A DNA stretch of 38,514 nucleotides from Pauljensenia hongkongensis (lineage in GTDB: Bacteria; Actinomycetota; Actinomycetes; Actinomycetales; Actinomycetaceae): contig NZ_CP017298.1 in NCBI RefSeq assembly GCF_001746855.1, forward strand, positions 276,051-314,564. The letters are read 5' to 3'. Below are positions 25,359 through 33,441 of the stretch, piece by piece; within the stretch, counting starts at the first letter, position 1; each line of letters opens with the position of its first letter. Position numbers and translations under genes: made by a program. Under the pieces are notes generated by a model. It was not told the DNA's origin. It did no database searches and saw only the letters and a program-made list of their open reading frames with translations.

Positions 25359-25913
25359 GTGAATGAGATCGTGGCGCCTGACGAGTTCGTCCAGGCACTG
25401 CTGTCCCTGCGCGAGGCCCCGGGCCTTCCGCGCATCCTCCTCGAGGAAGTGGCCCCGCCCAGCCGCCTGGCGCCGTTCACGGCGGCCGTGGCGATGCGGA
25501 CCATTGACGAGGACGACGTCGGACAGCCCCTGGGCAATGGACGCCTCGTCGTCCTGCACGACCCCGACGGCCAGGTCGGCTGGAACAGCACCTTCCGCCT
25601 GGTCGCCCAACTGCGGGCCCAGATCGACCCCGAGATGGGGGCCGACCCGTTGCTCGCCGAGGCCCTCTGGGGGTGGACGCAGGACTGCTTGGACGACGCC
25701 GGGACCGGCTACCACGACCTGACGGGCACGGTCACGCGCGAACTGTCGGAGGCATTCGGCGGCCTCGTGCTGCGCGGGTCGAACCTTTTCGTCGAGATCC
25801 GTGCGTCCTGGTCCCCGAACACGCAGTTCATCGGCGAGCACATGGTGGGATGGGCCGCCCTGATCCGGCGCACCGCGGGCGTGGTCCCCAGTCTGTTCCT
25901 CGAGGGGATCTGA
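25359..25913 (+). CDS. DUF3000 family protein
   Basis: 184 aa, soluble, function unknown. The blocks RLAPFTAAVAM, NGRLVVLHDPDGQVGWNSTFRLVAQLRAQIDPEM and VEIRASWSPN match the DUF3000 family found next to RNase D and dxs across actinobacteria. Two starts are possible: ATG 25341, with no binding site, and GTG 25359, with TAGTGT seven bases upstream and no binding site, which is the leaderless pattern. I prefer 25359 at moderate confidence; the difference is six residues. It ends one base before the RNase D start, so the pair is an operon. Confidence 0.8.
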   Translation: MNEIVAPDEFVQALLSLREAPGLPRILLEEVAPPSRLAPFTAAVAMRTIDEDDVGQPLGNGRLVVLHDPDGQVGWNSTFRLVAQLRAQIDPEMGADPLLAEALWGWTQDCLDDAGTGYHDLTGTVTRELSEAFGGLVLRGSNLFVEIRASWSPNTQFIGEHMVGWAALIRRTAGVVPSLFLEGI

Positions 25914-25914
25914 C

Positions 25915-27153
25915 GTGCTGGTGGATAATCGCGGCGGCCTGCCCCAGGGCGACACGGAGGACCCCGTCCTGATCGCGCAGCCGCGCGGAGGCGTCCCCGC
26001 CGTGGTGGACACGCCCGCGGACCTCGAGCGCGCCGCCTCGCGCCTGCGCTCGGGCTCCGCGCCCGTCGCCCTCGACGTCGAGCGCGCCCTCGGCTTCCGC
26101 TACGGCTCCGACCCCTACCTGGTGCAGATCAGGCGCGAGGACGTGGGCTCCTTCCTCATCGACTCCCACGCCCTGCCCGACCTGTCCCCGTTGAACGACG
26201 GAGTGGGGTCCACGTGGCTGCTGCACGACTGCTCCCAGGACCTGCCCAACCTACGGGCCGTGGGGCTGCGGTGCCCGGAGCTGTTCGACACGGAGATCGC
26301 GGCCCGCCTGGTGGGCATGCGCCGCTTCGGGCTCGCGTCGGTGGCCGAGTCCGTGCTGGGACTGGCGCTGGTCAAGGACCACCAGGCCGCCGACTGGTCG
26401 GTGCGCCCCCTGCCCAAGGACTGGCTCCGCTACGCCGCGCTGGACGTCGAGCTGCTCACAGAGCTCCACAGGCGCCTGTCGACCCGTTTGCACGACCTCG
26501 GCCGCTGGGAGTGGGCCACCCAGGAGTTCGCCCACGCCCTGTCCGTCCCGGACCCACGGCCCGACCCGGAGCGGTGGCGCTCGGTGAAGGGCGCCGGAGC
26601 GCTCAAGACCCCCCGCCAGCTCGCCTACCTGCGCGAGCTGTGGTCGGCGCGCGAGGGCATCGCCCGGGATCTGGACCTCTCCCCCGGGCGCCTCGTGCGC
26701 AACTCCGCGCTGATCCGCGCGGCCTCCCGGCCCCCGGCCAACCGACGGGCGCTGCTGTCGATCGGCGAGTTCCGCTCGCCGGTGGCCCGCCAGTACACCG
26801 ACCAGTGGATGCGGGCGCTGACGCGGGCACGGACCATGGACGAGGCGCGCCTGCCCAGGCGGCACCGCCGTCCAGCGCCCGGCGAGCTCCCCGACGCGCG
26901 CACGCTCAAACGAGTGGACGAGGAGGCGGCCGCCCGGCTCGGACAGATCCGCCTGGCCGTGGCGGGTGTCGCCTCCGCACTGGACCTCGACCCCGAGGTG
27001 GTGCTCGCACCGCGCGTGCAGCGGTACATCGCGTGGGCGCCGCTGGGCCGGGCGGGCGCGGACGGGGTCGGGGAACGGATGTCGGATTACGGGGCCCGGC
27101 CCTGGCAGATCGAGCTGACCGCCGCGCCCGTGCGCGCGGCCCTCGGCCTCTAG
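25915..27153 (+). CDS. rnd: Ribonuclease D-like 3'-5' exonuclease with HRDC domain
   Basis: 412 aa. The DEDDy exonuclease residues are visible: D54 and E56 in VALDVERA, D105 in WLLHDCSQDL, and Y173/D177 in RYAALDVELL. A first HRDC domain occupies about 225-305 (LKTPRQLAYLRELWSARE) and a helical C-terminal region follows to 412. RNase D trims the 3-prime ends of tRNA and other stable RNA. The start is GTG 25915, one base after the DUF3000 stop; GTG 25921 is possible. Its neighbours DUF3000 and dxs are the mycobacterial ones. Confidence 0.88.
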   Translation: MLVDNRGGLPQGDTEDPVLIAQPRGGVPAVVDTPADLERAASRLRSGSAPVALDVERALGFRYGSDPYLVQIRREDVGSFLIDSHALPDLSPLNDGVGSTWLLHDCSQDLPNLRAVGLRCPELFDTEIAARLVGMRRFGLASVAESVLGLALVKDHQAADWSVRPLPKDWLRYAALDVELLTELHRRLSTRLHDLGRWEWATQEFAHALSVPDPRPDPERWRSVKGAGALKTPRQLAYLRELWSAREGIARDLDLSPGRLVRNSALIRAASRPPANRRALLSIGEFRSPVARQYTDQWMRALTRARTMDEARLPRRHRRPAPGELPDARTLKRVDEEAAARLGQIRLAVAGVASALDLDPEVVLAPRVQRYIAWAPLGRAGADGVGERMSDYGARPWQIELTAAPVRAALGL

Positions 27154-27224
27154 GGCGCGCCTTTGCAAGCCGACCGGGTGGGCGCCGCCCGCCCCGACGG
27201 CCGTTGACGGCACGGAAGCCGCTA

Positions 27225-27360
27225 ACCGACGCGCGTTGTCGACAATCCGCATGGGATATCGACACCGACGCGCGTTATATCCCCGTCGCGGTGCCGACAA
27301 CCCCTTCACGTTGCGAACACCCCCCTCGCGGTGTCGACAACGCGCGTCCGTATCGACAGT
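27225..27360. repeat. Degenerate 20-base-period array of CGACA motifs
   Basis: This is the left part of a 445-base gene-free gap (27154-27598). CGACA or CGAACA starts at 27240, 27260, 27295, 27314, 27335 and 27354, that is 19-21 bases apart except for one 35-base step where a unit looks decayed. Several copies are framed as GTGTCGACAAC or TTGTCGACAA, the latter a perfect palindrome at 27236-27245. In addition 27228-27244 and 27332-27348 are a perfect 17-bp inverted repeat, and ACCGACGCGCGTT occurs at 27225 and 27264. It could be an operator array, a noncoding repeat family or a decayed tandem duplication. Confidence 0.55.
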
Positions 27361-27465
27361 GCGCTCGAGCTCGCGCCCGGGCCGACGACGCGGGTCCGTG
27401 TTCGCGCCTGGGGCGCGCAGGCACTCGCACCAGTGCAGGGCCCCGGGCCGATTCCTCCCGGGGCA

Positions 27466-27567
27466 CGCACACAAGGACCCTGGTTTGCGGAACACGGGGC
27501 GCACACAAGGGCGGGATCAAGCCCTTGTGCGCGGCGCCCTGTTTCCTAATTCCCTCCCTTGTGTGCG
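27466..27567. repeat. 102-base nested imperfect palindrome between rnd and dxs
   Basis: Two 47-base arms (27466-27512 and 27521-27567) around an eight-base loop. The outer 11 bases (CGCACACAAGG) and inner 9 bases (CACAAGGGC) pair perfectly, the middle poorly. CACACAAGG also recurs as a direct repeat. It may be a bidirectional terminator between convergent genes or a small palindromic repeat element. A separate CCCC-GAAA-GGGG hairpin at 27569-27580, 19 bases after the dxs stop, is a better simple terminator for dxs. The stretch 27361-27465 holds nothing I recognise. Confidence 0.55.
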
Positions 27568-27598
27568 GCCCCGAAAGGGGTGGGCGGACGACGGAGCC

Positions 27599-29497
27599 CT
27601 AGACCCCGGCCTTCTGGGGCGCCAAACGGCCGAGCGCCACGCGCGCGGCCCGTTCGATTCCGGCGGCGTCGTAGCCGAACCGGGCGATCATATCGTCGCG
27701 GTCGCCGTGGGCCGGGAATTCCTTGGGCACGCCCAGGCAGACCACCGGCGTCGGCGCCAGCGCATCGCGCAGCGCCCATCCGAACCCGCCGTTGAGCCCC
27801 CCGTCCTCAACGCTCACGACGGCGTCCGCGCCCTGGGCGAGTCCGGCCAGCTCGCCGGGAACCGGGATGATCCACCGGGGGTCGACCACGCGCGCGCCCA
27901 CCCCATCGGCCGCCAGGGCGCGCGCCGCCCGCAGGGCGTCGGGCACGGTGGCGCCGGTGGCGACGATGAGCACAGTGCTGGCCCCCGCCTCGTCGAAGAG
28001 GACGTCCACTGGGCCGCTCCGGCGCAGGGCGGGCATGGGGGCGGGCAGCTGCCCCTTCCGGTAGCGCACCACCGTGGGGGCGTCGTCGGTGCCCACGGCC
28101 TCGCGCAGCTCCTCGCGCAGAGTGTCCTCGTCACGGGGGGCGGCCATGCGCAGCCCGGGGACCATCTGGCACATCGCGATGTCCCACACGCCGTTGTGGG
28201 AGGGGCCGTCGGCGCCGGTGACGCCCGCCCGGTCGAGCACGAAGGTGACGGGGGCGCGGTGCAGGGCGACGTCCATGAGGACCTGGTCGAAGGCGCGGTT
28301 GAGGAAGGTGGCGTACAGGGCGACGACGGGGTGGGCGCCCTGGTACGCCATCCCCGCCGCGCAGGCGGCCGCCTCCTGCTCCGCGATCCCGACGTCGATG
28401 ACGCGCCCGGGGAACGCCTCGTGCAGCGGGCCGAGGCCCACTGGCCGCATCATGGCCGCCGTCACGCCGACGACGTCGTCGCGCTCCCGGGCGATGCGGA
28501 CGATCTCGTCGGCGAACACACTGGTCCACCCGAATCGCGCGGGCGCCACCGGCAGCCCCGTCTCGGGGTGGATCGGGCCGACCGCGTGGAAACGGTCGGC
28601 GATGTCCTCCTCGGCCGGGACGTAGCCCCTGCCCTTCTGGGTGATGACGTGGACCAGGACCGGCGCGTCCAACGAGGCGCCCCGGGCGAGGGCCTCCTCA
28701 ACGGCCGAAACGGAGTGCCCGTCGACGGGGCCCAGGTACTTGAGCCCCAGGTCCTCGAACATCGCCTGCGGGATGAGGGCGTCCTTGATGCCGGACTTGA
28801 GGCCGTGGAGGGCGTCGTAGGCGACGCGCCCCGGCCCGCCGCCGCGCAGGAGCTGCTGCTTGCCCCATGCGAGCGCCCTCTCGTACCCCTGCGAGGTGCG
28901 CAGGGCGTCGAGGTGGCGGGCGAGGCCCCCGATGGTGGGCGCGTAGGAGCGGCCGTTGTCGTTGACGACCACCATGACCCGGCGGTCGGGGGAGGCGGAG
29001 ATGGAGTTGAGGGCCTCCCACGCCATGCCGCCGGTGAGCGCGCCGTCGCCGATCACCGCCACGGTCCACGAGCGGTCGCCGCGCCGGTGCTTCTCCCAGG
29101 AGATCCCGTCCGCCCACGCCAGGGACGACGAGGCGTGGGACGACTCGACGACGTCGTGGGGCGACTCGGCGCGGCTGGGGTAGCCCGACAGCCCGCCCTC
29201 GGCCCGCAGGCCCGTGAAGTCGTGGCGCCCGGTGAGCAGCTTGTGGACGTAGCACTGGTGGCCCGTGTCGAACACGATCGTGTCCACCGGGGAGCGGAAC
29301 ACCCGGTGGATCCCTATCGTGAGCTCGACGACGCCGAGGTTGGGACCGAGGTGCCCGCCGGTCCTCGACACGTTCTCGATGAGGAACTCGCGGATCTGCG
29401 CCGCCAATTCGATGAGTTCTCTCTCGGAGAGTCCGCGCAGATCCTGGGGCCCGTTGATGGATGCCAGCAGCGCGGGACGAGGGGCAGTTCGTGGCAT
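27599..29497 (-). CDS. dxs: 1-deoxy-D-xylulose-5-phosphate synthase
   Basis: 632 aa, full length. It condenses pyruvate and glyceraldehyde-3-phosphate with thiamine diphosphate in the first step of the MEP isoprenoid pathway. Visible blocks: GGHLGPNLGVVELTIGIH, DTGHQCYVHK (H80; Cys82 where many have Ala), the ThDP/Mg motif GDGALTGGMAWEALN...NDNGRSY, and the transketolase pyrimidine domain with RVIDVGIAEQEAAACAAGMA and DRAGVTGADGPSHNG. ATG 29497 has no ribosome binding site but TAGACT six bases upstream, pointing to a leaderless mRNA. It is divergent from the S9 peptidase gene. Confidence 0.95.
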   Translation of the reverse strand: MPRTAPRPALLASINGPQDLRGLSERELIELAAQIREFLIENVSRTGGHLGPNLGVVELTIGIHRVFRSPVDTIVFDTGHQCYVHKLLTGRHDFTGLRAEGGLSGYPSRAESPHDVVESSHASSSLAWADGISWEKHRRGDRSWTVAVIGDGALTGGMAWEALNSISASPDRRVMVVVNDNGRSYAPTIGGLARHLDALRTSQGYERALAWGKQQLLRGGGPGRVAYDALHGLKSGIKDALIPQAMFEDLGLKYLGPVDGHSVSAVEEALARGASLDAPVLVHVITQKGRGYVPAEEDIADRFHAVGPIHPETGLPVAPARFGWTSVFADEIVRIARERDDVVGVTAAMMRPVGLGPLHEAFPGRVIDVGIAEQEAAACAAGMAYQGAHPVVALYATFLNRAFDQVLMDVALHRAPVTFVLDRAGVTGADGPSHNGVWDIAMCQMVPGLRMAAPRDEDTLREELREAVGTDDAPTVVRYRKGQLPAPMPALRRSGPVDVLFDEAGASTVLIVATGATVPDALRAARALAADGVGARVVDPRWIIPVPGELAGLAQGADAVVSVEDGGLNGGFGWALRDALAPTPVVCLGVPKEFPAHGDRDDMIARFGYDAAGIERAARVALGRLAPQKAGV

Positions 29498-29503
29498 AAC
29501 CCA

Positions 29504-29509
29504 AGTCTA
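29504..29509 (-). promoter_or_regulatory. Putative -10 box for a leaderless dxs mRNA
   Basis: TAGACT on the minus strand ends six bases before ATG 29497. No good -35 is visible. The 96-base divergent gap also carries TAGGAT (29546-29551), a possible -10 box for the S9 peptidase gene. Confidence 0.45.
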
Positions 29510-29593
29510 ACGGACAGCCGCGCACAAGTGACTGTGGGGGGCACTAGGATGGTGTGCGTTGGTATGTCCGCCCTCATTCCTCAGGAGGCAACG

Positions 29594-31594
29594 ATGTCAC
29601 CCACGCAGACGCCATACGGGTTGTGGAAGTCGCCGATCACCGGGGACTCTTTCACGGCCAGGTCCGTGACCCTTTCCCAGGTCCGCGTCGACGGGCCCGA
29701 CACCTACTGGGTCGAGGGGCACCCCAAGGAGAACGGGCGGTCGACGCTGCTGCGCCATCGGGCGTCCGGGGAGACCACCGAGGTGCTGCCACTGATCGAC
29801 GGCGCCCGCCTGCCCGATATCCGCACCCGCGTCCACGAGTACGGGGGGAAGGCGTACGCGGTGCACGACGGCGTCATCGTGTTCTCCGACGGGGCCGACG
29901 GGCGCGTCTACCGGTTCGACGTGAACAACCCGCGCTCGGGGATCCAGCCGCTGACGACCCTGTCGAAGGTGCGTTACGGGGACTTCTGGATCGCGGACGT
30001 GCGCGGCCTCGTCTACGCCGTCGCCGAGGACCACCGTGGCGAGGGCGAGCCCGTGAACTCGCTGGTCGCGATCCCCCTGGACGGCTCGGCGGCCCGCAAC
30101 GACGCCAATATCATCCCCGTGTTCTCGGGCACGGATTTCGTCGAGGCCCCGGCCGTGTCGCCCGACGGGACGAAGCTGGCGTGGATCACATGGGACCACC
30201 CCGAGATGCCGTGGACCCGTTCGCGCCTGCACGTGGCCAGCATCGGGTTCGAGGGGACCCTGGGCGCCTCGCGCGTCCTGGTGGACTCCCCCGGCGTGTG
30301 CGTCTACGAACCCCGCTGGACCCGTGACGGCGACCTCATCCACGTGGACGACTCGTCCGGGTGGGCGAACCTCTACCGCACCCAGGGGTTCGCGTGGGTC
30401 GAGGGCGAGGACCCGGACGCGTGGACGGGGCGCTTGCGCACCCGGGCCCTGCACCCGGGGCGCAGGGCGTTCTCCCACCCGCACTGGAGCCTGGGCCTGC
30501 ACTCCTTCGACAACTTCGACAACGACTTCCTGGTGTGCTCGTGGGCCGAGGACCTGACGTGGCACATCGGCACGGTCCGCATCGACAACGGCCTCGCGGA
30601 GGAGTGGGCGACGGGGTGGTGGCCCATCGGCAACGTCGCCTCCGCCGACGGGCGCGTGGTCTTCCTGGCGGACTCGGCCACCCACACGCCCGCCATCGTG
30701 GAGGTCAAGGACGGCAGGACCCAGGTGATACGCCCCTCCTCCGAGGCCCAGGTGCCCGCCGAGCTCGTCTCCGCCGCGCAGGTGATCTCGTGGGGAACCG
30801 CTGACGGCGAGCGCGCCCACGGCTTCTACTACCCGCCGGTCAACCCGGACTACACGGCTCCCGAGGGCGAGCTGCCCCCGCTGATCGTCAATGTCCACGG
30901 GGGCCCGACCTCATCAGCGCGCCCCGGGCTGTCGATCCCCTTCCAGTACTGGACGAGCCGCGGCTTCGCCGTCCTCGACGTCAACTACCGGGGATCCACC
31001 GGCTTCGGCCGCGCCTACCGGGAGCGCCTCAGCGGGAACTGGGGCGTCATGGACGTGCAGGACTGCGTGGACGGCGCCCGCTACCTCATCGGGCTCGGCC
31101 TGGTGGATCCGGGGCGCGTGGCGATCCGCGGCGCCAGCGCGGGGGGCTTCACGGCTTTGTCGGCGCTGGCCGCGTCGGACGTGTTCACGGCGGGCGCCTC
31201 GTTCTCCGGTATCACGGATCTGAGGAAACTGAACGAGGTGGCACACAAGTTCGAGTCCAGCTACCCCACGCACTTGCTCGGCTCCTCGGACCCGGCCGAC
31301 CCGGTGTGGGCCGAGCGCTCCCCCATCAACCACATCGACCGGATCACGGCTCCCCTGCTGATCCTGCAGGGCGCCGACGACCACGTGGTCCCGCCGTCGC
31401 AGGCGCACGCCATGTACGAGGCGCTGCGCGAGCGGGGCAACGCGGTGGCCATGAGGATCTACGAGGGCGAGGGCCACGGTTTCCGCTCCGCTGCGCACAT
31501 CAAGGACGCGTGGCAGACGGAGCTGGCGTTCTACCGCACTGTGTGGGGGATCGCGCAGTCCTCCCCGATCCACGTGGAGATCGCGAACCTGTGA
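29594..31594 (+). CDS. S9-family prolyl oligopeptidase-like peptidase
   Basis: 666 aa, no signal peptide. The N-terminal 400 residues have the repeating WD/TolB-like beta-propeller pattern (PAVSPDGTKLAWITWDHP, EPRWTRDGDLIHVDDSSG). The C-terminal alpha/beta hydrolase domain has NVHGGPTSSARPG (oxyanion), VLDVNYRGSTGFGRAYRE, S515 in GASAGG, D595 in GADDHV and H628 in EGHGF, so the triad is intact. It resembles acylaminoacyl-peptidase/dipeptidyl-peptidase types; the substrate is not predictable. AGGAGG lies five bases before ATG 29594. Its stop overlaps the CLC start in GTGA. Confidence 0.9.
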   Translation: MSPTQTPYGLWKSPITGDSFTARSVTLSQVRVDGPDTYWVEGHPKENGRSTLLRHRASGETTEVLPLIDGARLPDIRTRVHEYGGKAYAVHDGVIVFSDGADGRVYRFDVNNPRSGIQPLTTLSKVRYGDFWIADVRGLVYAVAEDHRGEGEPVNSLVAIPLDGSAARNDANIIPVFSGTDFVEAPAVSPDGTKLAWITWDHPEMPWTRSRLHVASIGFEGTLGASRVLVDSPGVCVYEPRWTRDGDLIHVDDSSGWANLYRTQGFAWVEGEDPDAWTGRLRTRALHPGRRAFSHPHWSLGLHSFDNFDNDFLVCSWAEDLTWHIGTVRIDNGLAEEWATGWWPIGNVASADGRVVFLADSATHTPAIVEVKDGRTQVIRPSSEAQVPAELVSAAQVISWGTADGERAHGFYYPPVNPDYTAPEGELPPLIVNVHGGPTSSARPGLSIPFQYWTSRGFAVLDVNYRGSTGFGRAYRERLSGNWGVMDVQDCVDGARYLIGLGLVDPGRVAIRGASAGGFTALSALAASDVFTAGASFSGITDLRKLNEVAHKFESSYPTHLLGSSDPADPVWAERSPINHIDRITAPLLILQGADDHVVPPSQAHAMYEALRERGNAVAMRIYEGEGHGFRSAAHIKDAWQTELAFYRTVWGIAQSSPIHVEIANL

Positions 31595-33441
31595 GCGGAC
31601 GCCGACACGCCGCCGGGCCCGCGCCGGGCGGGGGCTCCCCCTCCCGTCCGCTGCGGGCGCTGGGGGAGCACCGCTCCCTGCTCGGTCTCGTCGCCGCGGC
31701 CGTGGGCGCGGTGGTGGGCGGGGCAGCGGTGCTGTTCAACGCGTTGATCTCCTTGACGGGCCGCCTGGCCACGGGGTACCCGGAGTACACGGAGCACATC
31801 GGGGCGGCGCACGGCGCCTGGGGGTGGGCCCCGTGGGTGTTCCTCCTGGTGTCCCCCGCGGTGGCGGGGCTGGTCTACGGCCCCCTGATCGCGCGTTTCG
31901 CACCATCGGCGAAGGGGCACGGGATCCCTGAGGTGATGCTCGCGGTGCGGCGCAAGGGCGGGGCGATCCCCGGACGGGTCGCCGTCGTGAAGCTGGTGGC
32001 CTCGGCGCTCACCATCGGGTCGGGCGGCTCGGCGGGGCGCGAGGGGCCGATCGTCCAGGTCGGCGCGGCACTGGGCTCGTCGATCGCCTCGGCGCTGAGG
32101 ATGCCGACGGCCCGCGTGGTGCTGCTGGCGGCGTGCGGTTCGGGGGCGGGGATCGCCGCAACCTTCCACGCGCCCCTGGCCGGAGCGGTGTTCGCGCTCG
32201 AGGTCATCCTCACACAGTTCACGGCGGAGGCCTTCGGTTTCGTGGTGATCGCGGCCGTCGCCTCGTCGGTGGTGGCCCGCGCGTTCCAGGGGGACGAGGT
32301 GGTGGTCTCGGTCGGGCAGGCGTTGTCCTTCACGTCGCTGGCGGACATCGGGTGGGTGGCGCTGGTGGGCCTTGTCGCGGGGCTGGCCGGCCTCGGCTTC
32401 TCGAAACTGCTGTACTGGCTGGAGGACGTCATCGACGCGTTCTGGGCGCTCACGCGGCTGCCGCAGTGGTCGCGCCCGGGCGTGCTCGGCCTGGTGCTGG
32501 GCGGGGGGCTGGTGGCGTTCCCGTACATGTTCGGTTCGGGCTACCCGCTGGAGGAGCGGGCGATCGGCGGCGAGTACACGGTCGCGTTCCTGCTCGCCCT
32601 GATGGTGGGGCGCGCCGTTTTCACGTCGTTCACGATCGGCATGGGCGGCTCGGGCGGGGTCTTCGCGCCCACGCTGTTCATCGGGGCGATGGCGGGCGCG
32701 GCCTTCGGGCAGGTGGTCGCCCCGCTGGCTTCCTCGGGCGCGGGGGTGTTCGCGGTCATCGGCATGGGCGCGGCTTTCGCGGGTGCGGCCCGGGCCCCTA
32801 TGACGGCGGTGCTCATCATCGTGGAGATGACGGCGCAGTTCTCGCTGATCCTGCCGATGATGCTGGCGGTGGTGATCGCAACGGGCGCCTCCCGTTTCCT
32901 GACCCGGTCGACGATCTACACGGAGAAGCTGCGCCGCAGGGGCGATGTGCTGGACGACCCGGTCGAGGGCACTTTGCTCGGCACGAAGCCGGTGGTGGCG
33001 TGGATGGCCCCCGTCCCGGAGCTGCTGCACGCATCGGCGGGCATCGACGAGGCGGTGGCCGCGCTGCGGCGCACCCGCGAGTCCGTGCTGCCCGTGGTCC
33101 GCGGCGGCGCGTTCGTGGGCCTCGTGACGTCGCTGGGGCTCGCGGAGCGCCACCAATCGGACGGCCGCTCCCCGGTCGCCCTGGGGGACCTGGAACTGGT
33201 GGACGTGTCGGTGGACTCCCTGGCGTCTCCGTCCCGGGTGCTCGAAGCCCTGCGCGCCTCGGGCTTGCAGGCCCTGCCCGTTCTCAACCGCGACCGCAGG
33301 GTCATCGGATGGGTCTCGGAGCGCGACCTGGTGGACCGGATGTACCGGGACCAGAGGCGCGCCATCGAGGCGCGGGAGCAGTCGTCGTGGGGTTCGCGCT
33401 TCCAGGAGCGCCACCCGCACCGACGCCCTAAGCGCGGGTGA
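31591..33441 (+). CDS. CLC-family chloride channel/antiporter with CBS domains
   Basis: 616 aa. About ten membrane segments (residues 28-435) are followed by two CBS domains (about 460-600). Signature blocks: GHGIPEV (H110 where E. coli ClcA has Ser107), GSAGREGP with gating Glu E151, FHAPLAGAVFALE, GMGGSGGVFAPTLF, and Y443 for the central Tyr. The position of the ClcA proton glutamate (E203) is Val205, after a conserved E204. Start GTG 31591 overlaps the S9 stop. Its last 14 bases overlap the convergent methyltransferase gene. Exchange versus channel mode is uncertain. Confidence 0.9.
   Translation: MSGRRHAAGPAPGGGSPSRPLRALGEHRSLLGLVAAAVGAVVGGAAVLFNALISLTGRLATGYPEYTEHIGAAHGAWGWAPWVFLLVSPAVAGLVYGPLIARFAPSAKGHGIPEVMLAVRRKGGAIPGRVAVVKLVASALTIGSGGSAGREGPIVQVGAALGSSIASALRMPTARVVLLAACGSGAGIAATFHAPLAGAVFALEVILTQFTAEAFGFVVIAAVASSVVARAFQGDEVVVSVGQALSFTSLADIGWVALVGLVAGLAGLGFSKLLYWLEDVIDAFWALTRLPQWSRPGVLGLVLGGGLVAFPYMFGSGYPLEERAIGGEYTVAFLLALMVGRAVFTSFTIGMGGSGGVFAPTLFIGAMAGAAFGQVVAPLASSGAGVFAVIGMGAAFAGAARAPMTAVLIIVEMTAQFSLILPMMLAVVIATGASRFLTRSTIYTEKLRRRGDVLDDPVEGTLLGTKPVVAWMAPVPELLHASAGIDEAVAALRRTRESVLPVVRGGAFVGLVTSLGLAERHQSDGRSPVALGDLELVDVSVDSLASPSRVLEALRASGLQALPVLNRDRRVIGWVSERDLVDRMYRDQRRAIEAREQSSWGSRFQERHPHRRPKRG

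Noticed and set aside
27225-27360. A CRISPR array
   Set aside because: Repeats are short, degenerate and 20 bases apart, without unique spacers of constant length and without cas genes.
27236-31594. A 1452-codon plus-strand open frame across the repeat gap and dxs
   Set aside because: Its first half is the antisense shadow of dxs and its start lies in the repeats; only the S9 peptidase part from 29594 has a ribosome binding site and family similarity.
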